In this document: positions 34,595 to 44,301 of the stretch, one piece after another
How the letters are laid out: each line of letters starts with the position of its first letter
Position numbering within the stretch: the stretch's first letter is position 1
Assembly: GCA_903822185.1 (NCBI GenBank)
Contig: CAIJOA010000005.1
Coordinates: forward strand, 1 to 53,005
Reading direction: 5' to 3'
DNA length: 53,005 nt
Source: an uncultured Rhodospirillales bacterium
GTDB lineage: Bacteria > Pseudomonadota > Alphaproteobacteria > ATCC43930 > CGMCC-115725
The notes under the pieces: generated by a model
The model's database searches: none
What the model saw: only the letters and a program-made list of their open reading frames with translations
What the model was told of the DNA's origin: nothing
Made by a program: the position numbers and the translations under genes

Positions 34595-35079
34595 GCGGCA
34601 AAGCCTTCCGCCGCCATCGCCCGAAGCGCCGTCACGATCGGTTCGGCGGGGGCATCGCCGATATAGAGCGTCAGGTTGGCTAGAGCCGCCGCCAGCCGTT
34701 CCGGAACACCGGCCACCGTCGGCGCTGGCGCCATCGCCACCAGCCGCCTCTGCAGGAACTTCTCGGCGTCCAGCTCGATCGCTTTGGCCTTGGCATAGAT
34801 TGCGTCTTTGTCCGGTTCGTCGGCGGCCTTGATGGCGCGGCGGGCAGCGCGAAAGTTCTCGACCACCGTTTTCCGCCAGGGCGTCACTGCCCGATCCGCC
34901 GCGTCCAACTGGGACTGGGTCAGTTCGCCCCGGCCACTGACGCCGAGCCAGCAGCCGAACAGCATGACGTTCACGTCCCGATCGTATTGATCCTGCAGCA
35001 CGATACAGGCGGGCGCGACACCCGGCCGGCCATAGATCGCCAGCGCGAAACGCCAGAATTCCGCTGCCGGGTCAGACAT
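34591..35079 (-). CDS. TIGR02444 family protein
   Basis: A 162-residue protein of a conserved but uncharacterised family. The start FWRFALAIYGRPGVAPACIV, then LQDQYDRDVNVMLFGCWLG and the later WRKTVVENFRAARRAIK are its signature. It is mostly helical and cytoplasmic. ATG at 35079. It faces ubiX, with overlapping stop codons, and is divergent from a DUF465 gene. Confidence 0.85.
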   Translation of the reverse strand: MSDPAAEFWRFALAIYGRPGVAPACIVLQDQYDRDVNVMLFGCWLGVSGRGELTQSQLDAADRAVTPWRKTVVENFRAARRAIKAADEPDKDAIYAKAKAIELDAEKFLQRRLVAMAPAPTVAGVPERLAAALANLTLYIGDAPAEPIVTALRAMAAEGFAA

Positions 35080-35118
35080 CGCTCGATTTTGGTAAGGATT
35101 TCATTGTATTACACGCCC

Positions 35119-35322
35119 ATGGATCTCGATGCAGAAGCCGTAAAGGCACGGATCGCCGAACTCAAGACCGAGCATGGCGATCTGGATCAAGCCATTGCCC
35201 GGCTTACGGAGCAAGTCCCGGCGAACAATCTACAGATGCAGCGGCTGAAAAAGCGCAAGCTCGCCCTCAAAGACATGATCGCCAAGCTCGAGAATTCCCA
35301 GGTTCCCGACATCATCGCCTGA
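35119..35322 (+). CDS. DUF465 (YdcH-like) small protein, second copy
   Basis: A 67-residue helical-hairpin protein: MDLDAEAVKARIAELKTEHG, then QMQRLKKRKLALKDMIAKLE. The start ATG at 35119 gives the family length; the frame is open much further upstream but overlaps the divergent gene. It differs strongly from the copy at 33712, keeping mainly the LKKRKLxxKD core. It lies 73 bp before purE and could share or precede its promoter. Confidence 0.85.
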   Translation: MDLDAEAVKARIAELKTEHGDLDQAIARLTEQVPANNLQMQRLKKRKLALKDMIAKLENSQVPDIIA

Positions 35323-35341
35323 GCCCGGGCTAACGCCCTGG

Positions 35342-35369
35342 TTGCTCTGCCAAGCCCCCTCTCTATAAT
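35342..35369 (+). promoter_or_regulatory. Putative purEK promoter
   Basis: TTGCTC (35342-35347), 16-bp spacer, consensus TATAAT (35364-35369), 27 bp before the purE ATG; AGGGGGC lies between as ribosome binding site. Confidence 0.5.
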
Positions 35370-35395
35370 GCCCGCTCCTTTTTCAGGGGGCGGCC

Positions 35396-35898
35396 ATGGC
35401 GGCCAAAAGCGGCGGGAAACCGTCGGTCGGCATCATTATGGGAAGTCAGTCCGATTGGGCGACGATGCGCCACGCGGCGGAAACGCTCGACGCGCTGGGC
35501 GTTCCCTATGAAGCGCGGATCGTCTCGGCCCATCGTACCCCGAAGCGGCTCGTCACCTACGCCCAGACAGCGCGCGGCCGTGGCCTTAAGGTCATCATCG
35601 CCGGTGCCGGCGGCGCGGCGCATCTGCCGGGCATGACCGCCGCGATGACGCCTCTGCCCGTCCTCGGCGTGCCGGTCGAAAGCGCTGCCCTCAAGGGCAT
35701 CGACAGCCTTCATTCCATCGTCCAAATGCCAGGCGGTATTCCCGTCGGCACCTTGGCCATCGGCAAGGCCGGGGCGATCAATGCCGGGCTTCTGGCGGCA
35801 GCGATCCTCGCCTTGAGTGATAAGCGTCTGGCCGTGCGCCTCGACCGCTGGCGCCAAGCGCAAACCGATTCCGTGGCCGAGCGCCCGACCGACACGCC

Positions 35899-35902
<4 letters not shown>
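35396..35902 (+). CDS. purE: N5-carboxyaminoimidazole ribonucleotide mutase
   Basis: A 168-residue class I PurE, which moves the carboxyl group of N5-CAIR to carbon 4 in purine synthesis. MGSQSDW (15-21), SAHRTPKR (44-51, with the catalytic His) and [11 protein letters not shown] are diagnostic. It overlaps purK by 4 bp (ATGA), so the two are translated together; the presence of purK confirms the two-step route. Confidence 0.96.
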
Positions 35903-36949
<1,047 letters not shown>

Positions 36950-36966
<17 letters not shown>

Positions 36967-37585
36967 ACCGGTTGCGCAACGCGCGCAGCGGATTCGATAA
37001 ACGATCGAGCCGCGTTTTCAACGTCGGGATCGCCAGCACTTCATCGAGGCGCCGCTGCAAGAATTCGCCCGTCGCTTGCGTCTCGTCGGAGCGGTCATCG
37101 AGCCAATAGAGCGTCGTCGCGGCATAGACGCCGGCGAGCAAACCACGCTTCGTATAGAAATTGAAATCCGTTGAGCGATCACCCGCCGCGCGCCAGATCG
37201 TATCGACGGTGCCGTAAAGCAGCTTCGCGCCGAAAGGCAGATTCATCGGCAAGGCGAACAGCGCCAACGCGCGGCGCAATGCCTCACGATGCGGCAGCAG
37301 AATATCGAGCCGAGTCCGCACACCCAGCGCGATACGTTCGCGGACCTTAAGGCTCGAGAGTGATTGTTCTTTCAAAGCAGCGACCGTCTCTTGGTCAGCC
37401 CAATCGCTGAACCATGCCGCGACATCGCGCGGACCGCGTGGAAACAGCATCGTCAGTTGCGCCGTATCGACGCCGGCCTTTTCGCCCGCGCGCTTGAGCG
37501 CCGCGCGCGTCCAACCGTCGAACGGCACATCGGGCAACAGCGCCAGCAACACCTTATCGCGAAGCGGATCGAGATCGTTGCTCAT
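36950..37585 (-). CDS. COQ9 family protein
   Basis: A 211-residue protein with a TetR-like helical start (PFDGWTRAALKRAGEKAG) and a COQ9 C-terminal domain (TVDTIWRAAGDRSTDFNFYTKRG at about 139-161, whose WRxxGDxSxDxNxYTKR signature is diagnostic). COQ9 binds lipid and supports ubiquinone synthesis in mitochondria and alphaproteobacteria. ATG at 37585 overlaps the def stop (ATGA), which sets the start. Together with ubiX it makes two quinone-related genes within 4 kb. Confidence 0.9.
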
Positions 37586-38124
37586 GCCGTCGCCAGATCG
37601 ATGGGATAACGCGCGCCTTCTTCGACGAACATCAGAAGCCGCATGTCGGTCATACGCTGCGGATAGAGCATGCCGTCGAGATGATCGCATTCATGCTGCA
37701 CGACGCGGGCATGAAAGCCTTCGACCGAACGGTCGATCGTGCTGCCGTCCGGCGCGAGGCCGCGATAACGAATGCGCGCATAACGCGGTACCGCGCCTTT
37801 GAGACCCGGCACCGACAGACAGCCCTCCCAACCCAGTTCCATGTCTTCGCTCAGTGGCTCGATGATCGGGTTGATCAGCGCCGTCAAAGGCTGCGCCGGA
37901 TCGTCGGGCCGGCCGCTGATGCGATGCTCGGGTACATGAAAAATCACGACTCGCAGCGGCACATGAACCTGCGGCGCGGCAAGCCCCGCCCCGCCGATAT
38001 CGTTCATCGTCTCGACCATGTCGGCGATGAGCTTGTGGATCTCGGGCGCGGTCAGATTGGCAACAGGATCGGCGACCCGCCGCAACACCGGATGCCCCAT
38101 ACGGGCGATTTTCAGGATAGCCAT
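37582..38124 (-). CDS. def: Peptide deformylase
   Basis: A 180-residue metalloenzyme removing the formyl group from new proteins. GAGLAAPQ (45-52), EGCLS (100-104, metal ligand Cys102) and QHECDH (143-148, ligands His144 and His148, catalytic Glu145) are all intact. The stop overlaps the COQ9 start. Not followed by fmt, so this may be an additional copy in the genome. Confidence 0.95.
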   Translation of the reverse strand: MAILKIARMGHPVLRRVADPVANLTAPEIHKLIADMVETMNDIGGAGLAAPQVHVPLRVVIFHVPEHRISGRPDDPAQPLTALINPIIEPLSEDMELGWEGCLSVPGLKGAVPRYARIRYRGLAPDGSTIDRSVEGFHARVVQHECDHLDGMLYPQRMTDMRLLMFVEEGARYPIDLATA

Positions 38125-38182
38125 GGCGTTAATATGCGCGAGGGTTGGAAAGCGGTAAAGCAGCGAAGAAGGGTGTGATCGG

Positions 38183-38920
38183 CTATGCTAACGCACGCTT
38201 GGCGATATCGTACCAATCGCGCTGCATCCGTCGCTGATAGGACGGGCCGTAGTCGATTGCCTGGCAGACTTCCTCGAACAGGCGACGCGCTTCGTCCTTG
38301 CGGCCGCTTTGCTGCAACAGCATCGCGTAGCGGCAGCGGGCTTCCTGGCCGGGGAAATAATTGGCGAGCGCGTTGTATTCGTAGAGGGCATCGTCGATCT
38401 TGCCCTTTGCCTCCAAGCTACGCGCATAGAGCAGATGTCCTTCGGGCGAGACATAACCCGGGTTCTCCGCGCGCAATTTTTCGAGGACTTTTTGGGTTTC
38501 GACTGCGTCGCCCGTGGCGAAGAGTGCGCGGGCAAGGCCCAGCATCATGCCGGGGTCGGTGGCGTGAACGCCGGTCAAGACTTCGCGGTAGAGCGCGATC
38601 GCGGCATCGGCGTCCCCCGCTTCGAGATGCGCCTCGGCAAGCGCGCTTTTATTTTCCGCGGTCGGCGTTATCGCGACCCGGCGCTGCGCCTCGCGTAAAT
38701 TCTTTCCCGGATCGATGGCGCGGCCGAGCCCCGTGGCAAGCCGCCGGCCCGATCGGCTGCCGAAAATTTCCGGCAGGACTTCGGCCAGGACATAGGCCGC
38801 CATCCCCACCGCGGGGATGAAGACGACGATGTATATCCAGAAAGTCGGACGCCCGGTCCGCACGACGTGAACGGCGCAAGCGATTTGCGCGAGCAGGATC
38901 AGCACACCAAACGCTGGCAC
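38183..38920 (-). CDS. TPR protein with N-terminal membrane helices
   Basis: A 245-residue protein starting with GTG at 38920. Two hydrophobic segments (about 3-19 and 26-50) anchor it; the rest has three or four tetratricopeptide-like helical pairs (ALAEAHLEAGDADAAIALYREVL; ALFATGDAVETQKVLEKL; YNALANYFPGQEARCRYAMLLQQSG). TPR domains hold partner proteins together. The partner is not evident. Upstream lies an AT-rich gap before rpsU. Confidence 0.8.
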   Translation of the reverse strand: MPAFGVLILLAQIACAVHVVRTGRPTFWIYIVVFIPAVGMAAYVLAEVLPEIFGSRSGRRLATGLGRAIDPGKNLREAQRRVAITPTAENKSALAEAHLEAGDADAAIALYREVLTGVHATDPGMMLGLARALFATGDAVETQKVLEKLRAENPGYVSPEGHLLYARSLEAKGKIDDALYEYNALANYFPGQEARCRYAMLLQQSGRKDEARRLFEEVCQAIDYGPSYQRRMQRDWYDIAKRALA

Positions 38921-39249
38921 ATCGACCTCTTCTTATTCTCCCGTCGCTTGTAGCAAACAGGGACATGGACGCAACGATCTTCAGGCACCCCGTCAGCAGC
39001 GTTCCCGGTTTAGGGTCCTGAAAATTGGCTTCGTTTCGTAATTTTTGTGTTTTGCATTTATTTTCAAATGCTTGCCTTTTCGGCACGTCTCCCTGTTACC
39101 CACCATTATAGTTCTTCTTTTGTTCTTTTCAAGAAGCATCGCCTAAATTCGTGGTGTCGGCTTGGCAACCGATCGGGATTTGTGGTATCCACTCGCGTTC
39201 TGGCCGCTGTTGCGGTCCTTTGGCTCATCCGAAATGGAGTTGGCTTCTC
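38921..39249. other. Intergenic region, AT-rich, upstream of rpsU
   Basis: 329 bp between a TPR gene and rpsU, pointing apart. The stretch 39030-39140 is strikingly rich in T. I find no gene in it. It probably holds promoters for both directions; the best rpsU candidate is listed separately. Confidence 0.5.
39162..39191 (+). promoter_or_regulatory. Possible rpsU promoter
   Basis: TTGGCA (39162-39167), 18-bp spacer, TATCCA (39186-39191), 58 bp before the GTG start of rpsU. The -10 is only a moderate match. Confidence 0.3.
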
Positions 39250-39453
39250 GTGCAAGTTCTCGTTCGCGACAACAACGTTGACCAGGCGCTCCGCGTCCTC
39301 AAAAAGAAGATGCAGCGCGAAGGGTTGTTCCGCGAGATGAAGCTACGCCGCACGTTCGAGAAGCCGTCGGAAAAGCGCGCCCGTGAGCGTGCCGAGGCCG
39401 TGCGCCGCTATCGTAAGCTGCTGCGCAAGCGCATGGAGCGCGAAGGCTACTAG
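39250..39453 (+). CDS. rpsU: 30S ribosomal protein S21
   Basis: A 67-residue very basic protein: [20 protein letters not shown], then [20 protein letters not shown] and the Arg/Lys-rich C-terminus. GTG at 39250 is the start that gives the standard length. A terminator hairpin follows 23 bp after the stop. Confidence 0.95.
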   Translation: MQVLVRDNNVDQALRVLKKKMQREGLFREMKLRRTFEKPSEKRARERAEAVRRYRKLLRKRMEREGY

Positions 39454-39476
39454 TCGCGCCGCAAGGCCAAAGGATG

Positions 39477-39512
39477 AAGCCGCCCGGCCCAGCCGTGGCG
39501 GCTTTGTTGTTT
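39477..39512 (+). terminator. Intrinsic terminator of rpsU
   Basis: AAGCCGCC (39477-39484) pairs with GGCGGCTT (39497-39504), followed by TGTTGTTT. It ends just before the ribosome binding site of the Nudix gene. Confidence 0.75.
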
Positions 39513-39524
39513 CAGGAATAGGCC

Positions 39525-39986
39525 ATGGCCAAGCAAAGCGCCGGCTTGCTGCTCTATCGCGGCAGCGGCCCCACCCTCGAAGTCTTTCTCGTCCATCCCG
39601 GCGGCCCGTTCTGGCGCAAGAAGGACGCCGGCGCCTGGACCATCCCCAAGGGCGAGATCAATCCCGGCGAAGAACCGCTGACCGCCGCGATCCGCGAATT
39701 CGGCGAGGAAACTGGCAAGCCCGTCACCGGCGATTTCCAGCCGCTGCCGCCCTGCCGCCAGGCCGGCGGCAAGATCGTCCAGGCCTGGGCGATCGAAGGC
39801 GACATCGATCCGGCAAAGCTCGTCAGCAACCATTTCGAGCTCGAATGGCCGCCCCGTTCCGGCAAGCAGCAGAGCTTTCCCGAGATCGATCGCGGCGCGT
39901 GGTATTCGCTCAGCGATGCGCGCAGGAAGATCAATCAGGCGCAGGCGATGTGGCTCGATGCCCTGCCCGCCCTGATCGCGCCGTAA
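39525..39986 (+). CDS. Nudix hydrolase
   Basis: A 153-residue pyrophosphohydrolase. The Nudix box starts at Gly43 and contains REFGEETG (57-64), fully matching the metal-binding consensus. The start MAKQSAGLLLYR and HPGGPFWRKKDAGAWTIPKG are typical of a subgroup with an unknown substrate; diadenosine polyphosphates or (d)NTPs are possible. ATG at 39525 follows AGGAA. Single gene, 60 bp before dodecin. Confidence 0.9.
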   Translation: MAKQSAGLLLYRGSGPTLEVFLVHPGGPFWRKKDAGAWTIPKGEINPGEEPLTAAIREFGEETGKPVTGDFQPLPPCRQAGGKIVQAWAIEGDIDPAKLVSNHFELEWPPRSGKQQSFPEIDRGAWYSLSDARRKINQAQAMWLDALPALIAP

Positions 39987-40046
39987 CGAACCACCGCAAC
40001 GAAGCGGCCGCGACGCCGTTCTATCAGGGAACCTTGGGAGTCCCTG

Positions 40047-40259
40047 ATGAGCGACCATGTCTATAGCATCACCGAAATCGTCGGCAGCTCGGCCGAGAGC
40101 ATCGAAGACGCCATCCAGAACGGCGTCAAAACCGCAGCGAAATCGCTGCGCAATCTCGAATGGTTCGAAGTGACCCAGATCCGCGGCCATATCGAGAAGG
40201 GCAAGGTCCATCACTATCAGATTCAGATGAAGCTGGGCCTGCGCTACGACGCGAAATAG
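40047..40259 (+). CDS. Dodecin
   Basis: A 70-residue flavin-binding protein that forms a hollow dodecamer. HVYSITEIVGSSAESIEDAI, LEWFEVTQIRG and VHHYQIQMKLGLRYD are the family marks; Trp39 in LEW is the residue that stacks on flavin. GGGAG stands 7 bp before ATG. It stores or buffers riboflavin-type compounds. Confidence 0.93.
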   Translation: MSDHVYSITEIVGSSAESIEDAIQNGVKTAAKSLRNLEWFEVTQIRGHIEKGKVHHYQIQMKLGLRYDAK

Positions 40260-40283
40260 CGAGCGGGTCGGCAGAGCCATCGT

Positions 40284-40382
40284 GCGTCCCTCGACTTCGC
40301 TCGGGATGAGGATGGAGCGTTGCGCTGCATTGGATGATGCGAGACGATTTGCATCCTCATCCCGAGCGAAGTCGAGGGACGC
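40284..40382. repeat. 31-bp perfect inverted repeat, 37-bp loop
   Basis: Positions 40284-40314 and 40352-40382 are perfectly complementary. The arms contain CCCTCGACTTCGCTCGGGA, a sequence type known as a dispersed palindromic element in GC-rich genomes. It lies between convergent dodecin and pntB genes. No open frame inside. Confidence 0.9.
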
Positions 40383-40413
40383 GAGATAGAGTTGCAGTGT
40401 CATCCCAAAAAGA

Positions 40414-40505
40414 TTCACCACGGAGACACAGAGTTAAGGGAGAAGGATTAAAAGCGCTTCGCGCTTAAAATTTCTTCTCCGTGATCTCCGTATCTCCGTG
40501 GTGAA
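40414..40505. repeat. Second inverted repeat with TTCACCACGGAGACACAGAG arms
   Basis: Arms at 40414-40433 and 40486-40505 differ at two positions only. Pairing continues inwards (GGGAGAAG with CTTCTCC) to an AAGCG-CTTCG-CGCTT hairpin at about 40452-40466. The arm sequence is of a kind seen dispersed in many bacterial genomes. Together with the first repeat it fills most of the 353-bp gap between dodecin and pntB. Confidence 0.85.
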
Positions 40506-40542
40506 ATTATCTTCCCTCGATCACCCACGCCCTAAAACGTAA

Positions 40543-40565
40543 ATGCCCGGCACAAGGCCGGGCAT
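40543..40565 (-). terminator. Hairpin after pntB
   Basis: ATGCCCGGC and GCCGGGCAT form a 9-bp stem downstream of the pntB stop. On the minus strand it is followed by TTACGTTTTA, a weak T-run. Confidence 0.55.
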
Positions 40566-40612
40566 CACGTCGAAATAGATCAATGAACAATGCGCGTTAC
40601 GCGCCGAGGGAG

Positions 40613-42007
40613 TTATCCCAGCGCCTTCACGATCTGCTCGCACATCTTCTTGGCGTCGCCGAACAGCATCATCGTGTTGTCGCGGAAGAACAGTTCGTTA
40701 TCGACGCCGGCATAGCCCGAGGCCATTGAGCGTTTGATGAACAGAACCGTCTTCGCCTTCTCAACATCGAGAATCGGCATACCATAGATCGGCGATTTCG
40801 GGTCGGTCTTCGCTGCCGGGTTGGTGACGTCGTTGGCGCCGATGACGAAGGCAACGTCGGTCGAGGCGAAATCGCGGTTGATCTCGTCCAGTTCCATCAC
40901 GTCCTCGTAGGGCACGTTGGCTTCGGCCAGCAGCACATTCATATGGCCCGGCATGCGGCCGGCAACCGGATGAATGGCGTAATGAACCGTGACGCCTTCC
41001 TTCTTGAGGATGTCGGCCATTTCCTTGAGCGCATGCTGCGCCTGGGCGACGGCCATGCCATAGCCCGGGACAACGACGACAGACGAAGCGTTCTTCATGA
41101 TGAAGGCCGCGTCTTCGGCACTGCCGGATTTAACCGCCTTGTCGCCGCTGCCGCCGCCGGGGCCGGCAGCGCCGCTGTCGGTGCCGAAGCCGCCGAGGAT
41201 GACGTTGAAGATCGAGCGGTTCATCCCCTTACACATGATGTAGCTGAGGATCGCGCCCGACGAGCCGACCAGCGCGCCGGTGATGATGAGGAGGCTGTTC
41301 CCCAGCGTGAAGCCGATGCCGCAGGCCGCCCAACCCGAATAGGAATTGAGCATCGAGATGACCACCGGCATATCCGCGCCGCCGATCGGCAAGATGATCA
41401 GGAAGCCCAAGAGCAGCGAGAGGATGACGATGGCCCAGAAGGCCGCCGGCGGTTGAACCATCACGAACCAGACGAGCGCCGCCACCATCAGGACGCCGAG
41501 CAGCGCGTTGAAGGGATGCTGTCCCGGGAATACGAGCGGCGAGCCGGTGATGAGGCCCTGAAGCTTACCGAAAGCGATGATCGAGCCGGTGAAGGTGATC
41601 GCGCCGATGGCGGTGCCGAGGCCCATTTCGAACAAGCTGCCCTGTTCGATCGCGCCTTCGGTGCCGATGCCGTAAGCGGCCGGCGCGAAGAAGGCGGCGG
41701 TCGCGACGCAGACGGCCGCGAGGCCGACAAGGCTGTGGAAGGCGGCAACCAGTTGCGGCAATGCCGTCATCTGGATACGCATCGCAATGAAGGTGCCGAT
41801 CGCGCCGCCGATGACGATGCCGGCGATGATGTAGCCGTAGCTGACCACGCCCGGCGAGGCGAGCGTCGTGGCGATGGCGATCACCATGCCGACGATGCCA
41901 TACATGTTGCCGCCGCGCGAGGTATTAGGCGAACTCAGCCCACGCAGCGCCATGATGAAGCAGATGGACGCGACGAGGTAGAGCAGTGCTGAAAGATTAG
42001 CGCTCAA
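40613..42007 (-). CDS. pntB: NAD(P) transhydrogenase subunit beta
   Basis: A 464-residue inner-membrane protein: about nine membrane helices (residues 1-270, part of the proton channel dII) and a C-terminal NADP(H)-binding domain dIII (VVVPGYGMAVAQAQHALKEM; VIGANDVTNPAAKTDP; SMASGYAGVDNELFF). With PntAA and PntAB it uses the proton gradient to reduce NADP with NADH. The start is TTG at 42007 with AGGGGGA upstream. Last gene of the pnt operon. Confidence 0.95.
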   Translation of the reverse strand: MSANLSALLYLVASICFIMALRGLSSPNTSRGGNMYGIVGMVIAIATTLASPGVVSYGYIIAGIVIGGAIGTFIAMRIQMTALPQLVAAFHSLVGLAAVCVATAAFFAPAAYGIGTEGAIEQGSLFEMGLGTAIGAITFTGSIIAFGKLQGLITGSPLVFPGQHPFNALLGVLMVAALVWFVMVQPPAAFWAIVILSLLLGFLIILPIGGADMPVVISMLNSYSGWAACGIGFTLGNSLLIITGALVGSSGAILSYIMCKGMNRSIFNVILGGFGTDSGAAGPGGGSGDKAVKSGSAEDAAFIMKNASSVVVVPGYGMAVAQAQHALKEMADILKKEGVTVHYAIHPVAGRMPGHMNVLLAEANVPYEDVMELDEINRDFASTDVAFVIGANDVTNPAAKTDPKSPIYGMPILDVEKAKTVLFIKRSMASGYAGVDNELFFRDNTMMLFGDAKKMCEQIVKALG

Positions 42008-42028
42008 AAGAAATCCCCCTGCTTCGTA

Positions 42029-42331
42029 TTATTTCTGCTTCTTCTTGAACATCTGCAGCATGCGCTGGGTGACGATGAAGCCACCAAAGATGTTCACCGA
42101 AGCAAGCGTGACGGCAACGAAGCCCATGATCTTCGAGAAGCTGGCCCCACCGGGACCGGCGGCGATCAGCGCGCCGACGATGATCACCGACGAGACCGCG
42201 TTGGTAACGGCCATCAGCGGCGAATGCAGCGCCGGCGTTACCCGCCAAACGACGTAATAGCCGACGAAGACGGCGAGGACGAAGACCGTAAGAAAGAAGA
42301 TAACGACGTCGGCATGACCGGCGGCTTCCAT
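42029..42331 (-). CDS. pntAB: NAD(P) transhydrogenase subunit alpha 2
   Basis: A 100-residue membrane subunit with three hydrophobic segments ([58 protein letters not shown]) and a Lys-rich end. This is the short separate dII part found in Rhodospirillum-type three-subunit enzymes. ATG at 42331, 4 bp after the pntAA stop, gives the family N-terminus; the frame continues upstream without support. Confidence 0.93.
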   Translation of the reverse strand: MEAAGHADVVIFFLTVFVLAVFVGYYVVWRVTPALHSPLMAVTNAVSSVIIVGALIAAGPGGASFSKIMGFVAVTLASVNIFGGFIVTQRMLQMFKKKQK

Positions 42332-42335
42332 GATG

Positions 42336-43469
42336 TCAGGCTCCTGCCAGTTGCGGATGAACGACGGCGCCGTTCTGCGTGAGCAGCGAGCCTTTGATGA
42401 TCTCGTCGGCGGTGTCGATCTTGAGGTTCTGGTCTTTGTCGATGATGAGGCCGAGGAACGCCACGAGGTTCTTGGCGTAAAGCTGGCTGGCATCGACGGC
42501 GATGTGCGACGGGATGTTGAGCTGGCCGAGGATCGTCACGCCGTTTTCGGTAACGACATTCTCGCCCATCTTGCTGCCCTCGACATTGCCGCCCTGCTCG
42601 ACCGCCATATCGACGATCACCGAGCCGGGCCGCATCACAGCGACCATTTCTTTGGTGATGAGGATCGGCGCCTTGCGGCCGGGGATCAGCGCGGTGCAGA
42701 TGACGATGTCGATCTTTTTGAGCGCCTCGGTCGTATGCTCGCGCTGGCGGCGGGCGAAATCCTCACCCATCTCCTTGGCGTAGCCGCCCGAGGTTTCCAT
42801 CTGCTTCATCGCTTCGAGATCGACGGCGAGGAAGGTCGCGCCCAGGCTTTCGACCTGTTCCTTGGCGGCGAGCCGGACGTCGGTGCCGAGCACCACCGCG
42901 CCGAGGCGGCGGGCGGTAGCGATGGCCTGCAGCCCGGCGACGCCGGCGCCCATGATCAGAGCGCGGGCTGGCGCGATCGTGCCGGCGGCGGTCATCATCA
43001 TCGGGAAAGCACGGCCGAAGGCGACCGAGGCCTCAAGGACGGCGCGGTAGCCGGCGAGGTTGGCTTGCGAGGAAAGGACGTCCATCGCCTGGGCGCGGCT
43101 GATGCGCGGCACCAGTTCCATGGCGAAGGAGGTCAGGCCGGCCGCGGCGTAGGCTTTGACCTCGTCGGGATTTTGCAGCGGCGAGAGCATCGCAACCAGG
43201 ACTGCGCCGCTCTTCATCTCACCGATTTCCTGCGGTTCGGGCCGCTGGACCTTCAGGACGATGTCGGCGCTGCCGAGAGTGTCGCGCGGCGTCGCGGCGA
43301 TCGAGGCGCCGGCGGCAACATAGGCCGAATCGGGAAAAGAGGCACCGGCACCGGCACCGGTCTCGATCACAAGCTGATGGCCCATCCCGACCAGTTTTTT
43401 GACGGTATCCGGTGAAGCGGCGACCCGCATTTCGTGCGGTCGGCGCTCCTTTGGTATCGAAATTCGCAT
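42336..43469 (-). CDS. pntAA: NAD(P) transhydrogenase subunit alpha 1
   Basis: A 377-residue soluble NAD(H)-binding domain dI, related to alanine dehydrogenase. [20 protein letters not shown] starts the protein; [20 protein letters not shown] (nucleotide fold) and [19 protein letters not shown] follow. ATG at 43469 is the family start; the frame runs 27 codons further upstream. It leads the operon pntAA-pntAB-pntB. Confidence 0.95.
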   Translation of the reverse strand: MRISIPKERRPHEMRVAASPDTVKKLVGMGHQLVIETGAGAGASFPDSAYVAAGASIAATPRDTLGSADIVLKVQRPEPQEIGEMKSGAVLVAMLSPLQNPDEVKAYAAAGLTSFAMELVPRISRAQAMDVLSSQANLAGYRAVLEASVAFGRAFPMMMTAAGTIAPARALIMGAGVAGLQAIATARRLGAVVLGTDVRLAAKEQVESLGATFLAVDLEAMKQMETSGGYAKEMGEDFARRQREHTTEALKKIDIVICTALIPGRKAPILITKEMVAVMRPGSVIVDMAVEQGGNVEGSKMGENVVTENGVTILGQLNIPSHIAVDASQLYAKNLVAFLGLIIDKDQNLKIDTADEIIKGSLLTQNGAVVHPQLAGA

Positions 43470-43773
43470 GTCGCGGTTAATCCCCCGTGATAACCGCGAA
43501 ACAATGCCCGCTTGCCAACAGTTTGTGAAGGGCGAAAGCCGCCCACACATCTTGTGGGGTTTTCAGGGATGGCCGCTTTCCAGCCGTTCAGCCCGTGTTA
43601 AGATAGGTGAACGGCGGGACGGGGCATGTCCGGCCGATTCGCGTAACCCCAAGCCAGGAAACCCGGCATTAACCGGACATGGCCGAATTATTACAGGGAA
43701 TAAATCTGCGTACCCATCGTTCTCCCCCTGTCAGACCGAATTCGAGGTCGTTGCTCCCTAACGGGGCGGTCCG
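43470..43773. other. Intergenic region between divergent pntAA and ECF sigma gene
   Basis: 304 bp without a credible gene. Its right part holds the GGAAT-N16-CGTT site of the sigma gene. The left part must carry the pnt promoter, but I cannot assign a convincing -35/-10 pair. Confidence 0.5.
43697..43721 (+). promoter_or_regulatory. EcfG/ECF-type promoter before the sigma gene
   Basis: GGAAT (43697-43701), 16 bp, CGTT (43718-43721). This is one base from the alphaproteobacterial EcfG consensus GGAAC-N16/17-CGTT, and it also fits self-regulated ECF factors. It lies 52 bp before the ATG at 43774. Confidence 0.5.
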
Positions 43774-44301
43774 ATGAGCGTGTCGGTTAGCGACCAGCTT
43801 ATCGCCGTCCTACCGCGGTTGCGAAGATTCGCACGCGGTCTGACCGGTAACGCCTCCCAGGCCGATGATTTGGTCCAGGCGGCATGCGAACGGGCCCTTA
43901 CCCGGGCGCATCAGTTTGAGGAAGGTACGCGGTTCGACAGCTGGATGTTCCGTATAGCGCAGACGATCTGGATCGATCAGTTGCGTTCACGAAACACCCG
44001 CAAAGAAGTTGTCGAAGACGAGGCCATGCATCTTGGCAGCGACGAGGCGGTACGCCGCGTCGAAGCCCGCTTGGCCCTTCAGGAAGTCCGTGCCGCATTG
44101 GCACAGATTCCCGCCGAGCAGCGTGTCGCCCTCATGCTCGTGACCGTGGATGGGATGAGTTACAAGCAAGCGGCAGAGATTGCCGAAGTGCCAGTCGGAA
44201 CGATTATGAGCCGATTGGCGCGGGCGCGGGTGGCGCTTCAGGCCAAGCTAGCGGTCGGGGGACACGCGCGAAGGAGTACGAATGATGCCGAAGCCGAATG
44301 A
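43774..44301 (+). CDS. ECF-type RNA polymerase sigma factor
   Basis: A 175-residue sigma-70 family factor with only regions 2 and 4. Region 2 (about 12-78) has ADDLVQAACERAL and FDSWMFRIAQTIWIDQLRSR; region 4 (about 112-165) has IPAEQRVALMLVTVDGMSYKQ with the HTH AEIAEVPVGTIMSRLARAR. The gene overlaps the anti-sigma gene by 20 bp. A promoter of the GGAAT-CGTT type upstream suggests autoregulation or control by the general stress response. The stimulus is unknown. Confidence 0.93.
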   Translation: MSVSVSDQLIAVLPRLRRFARGLTGNASQADDLVQAACERALTRAHQFEEGTRFDSWMFRIAQTIWIDQLRSRNTRKEVVEDEAMHLGSDEAVRRVEARLALQEVRAALAQIPAEQRVALMLVTVDGMSYKQAAEIAEVPVGTIMSRLARARVALQAKLAVGGHARRSTNDAEAE

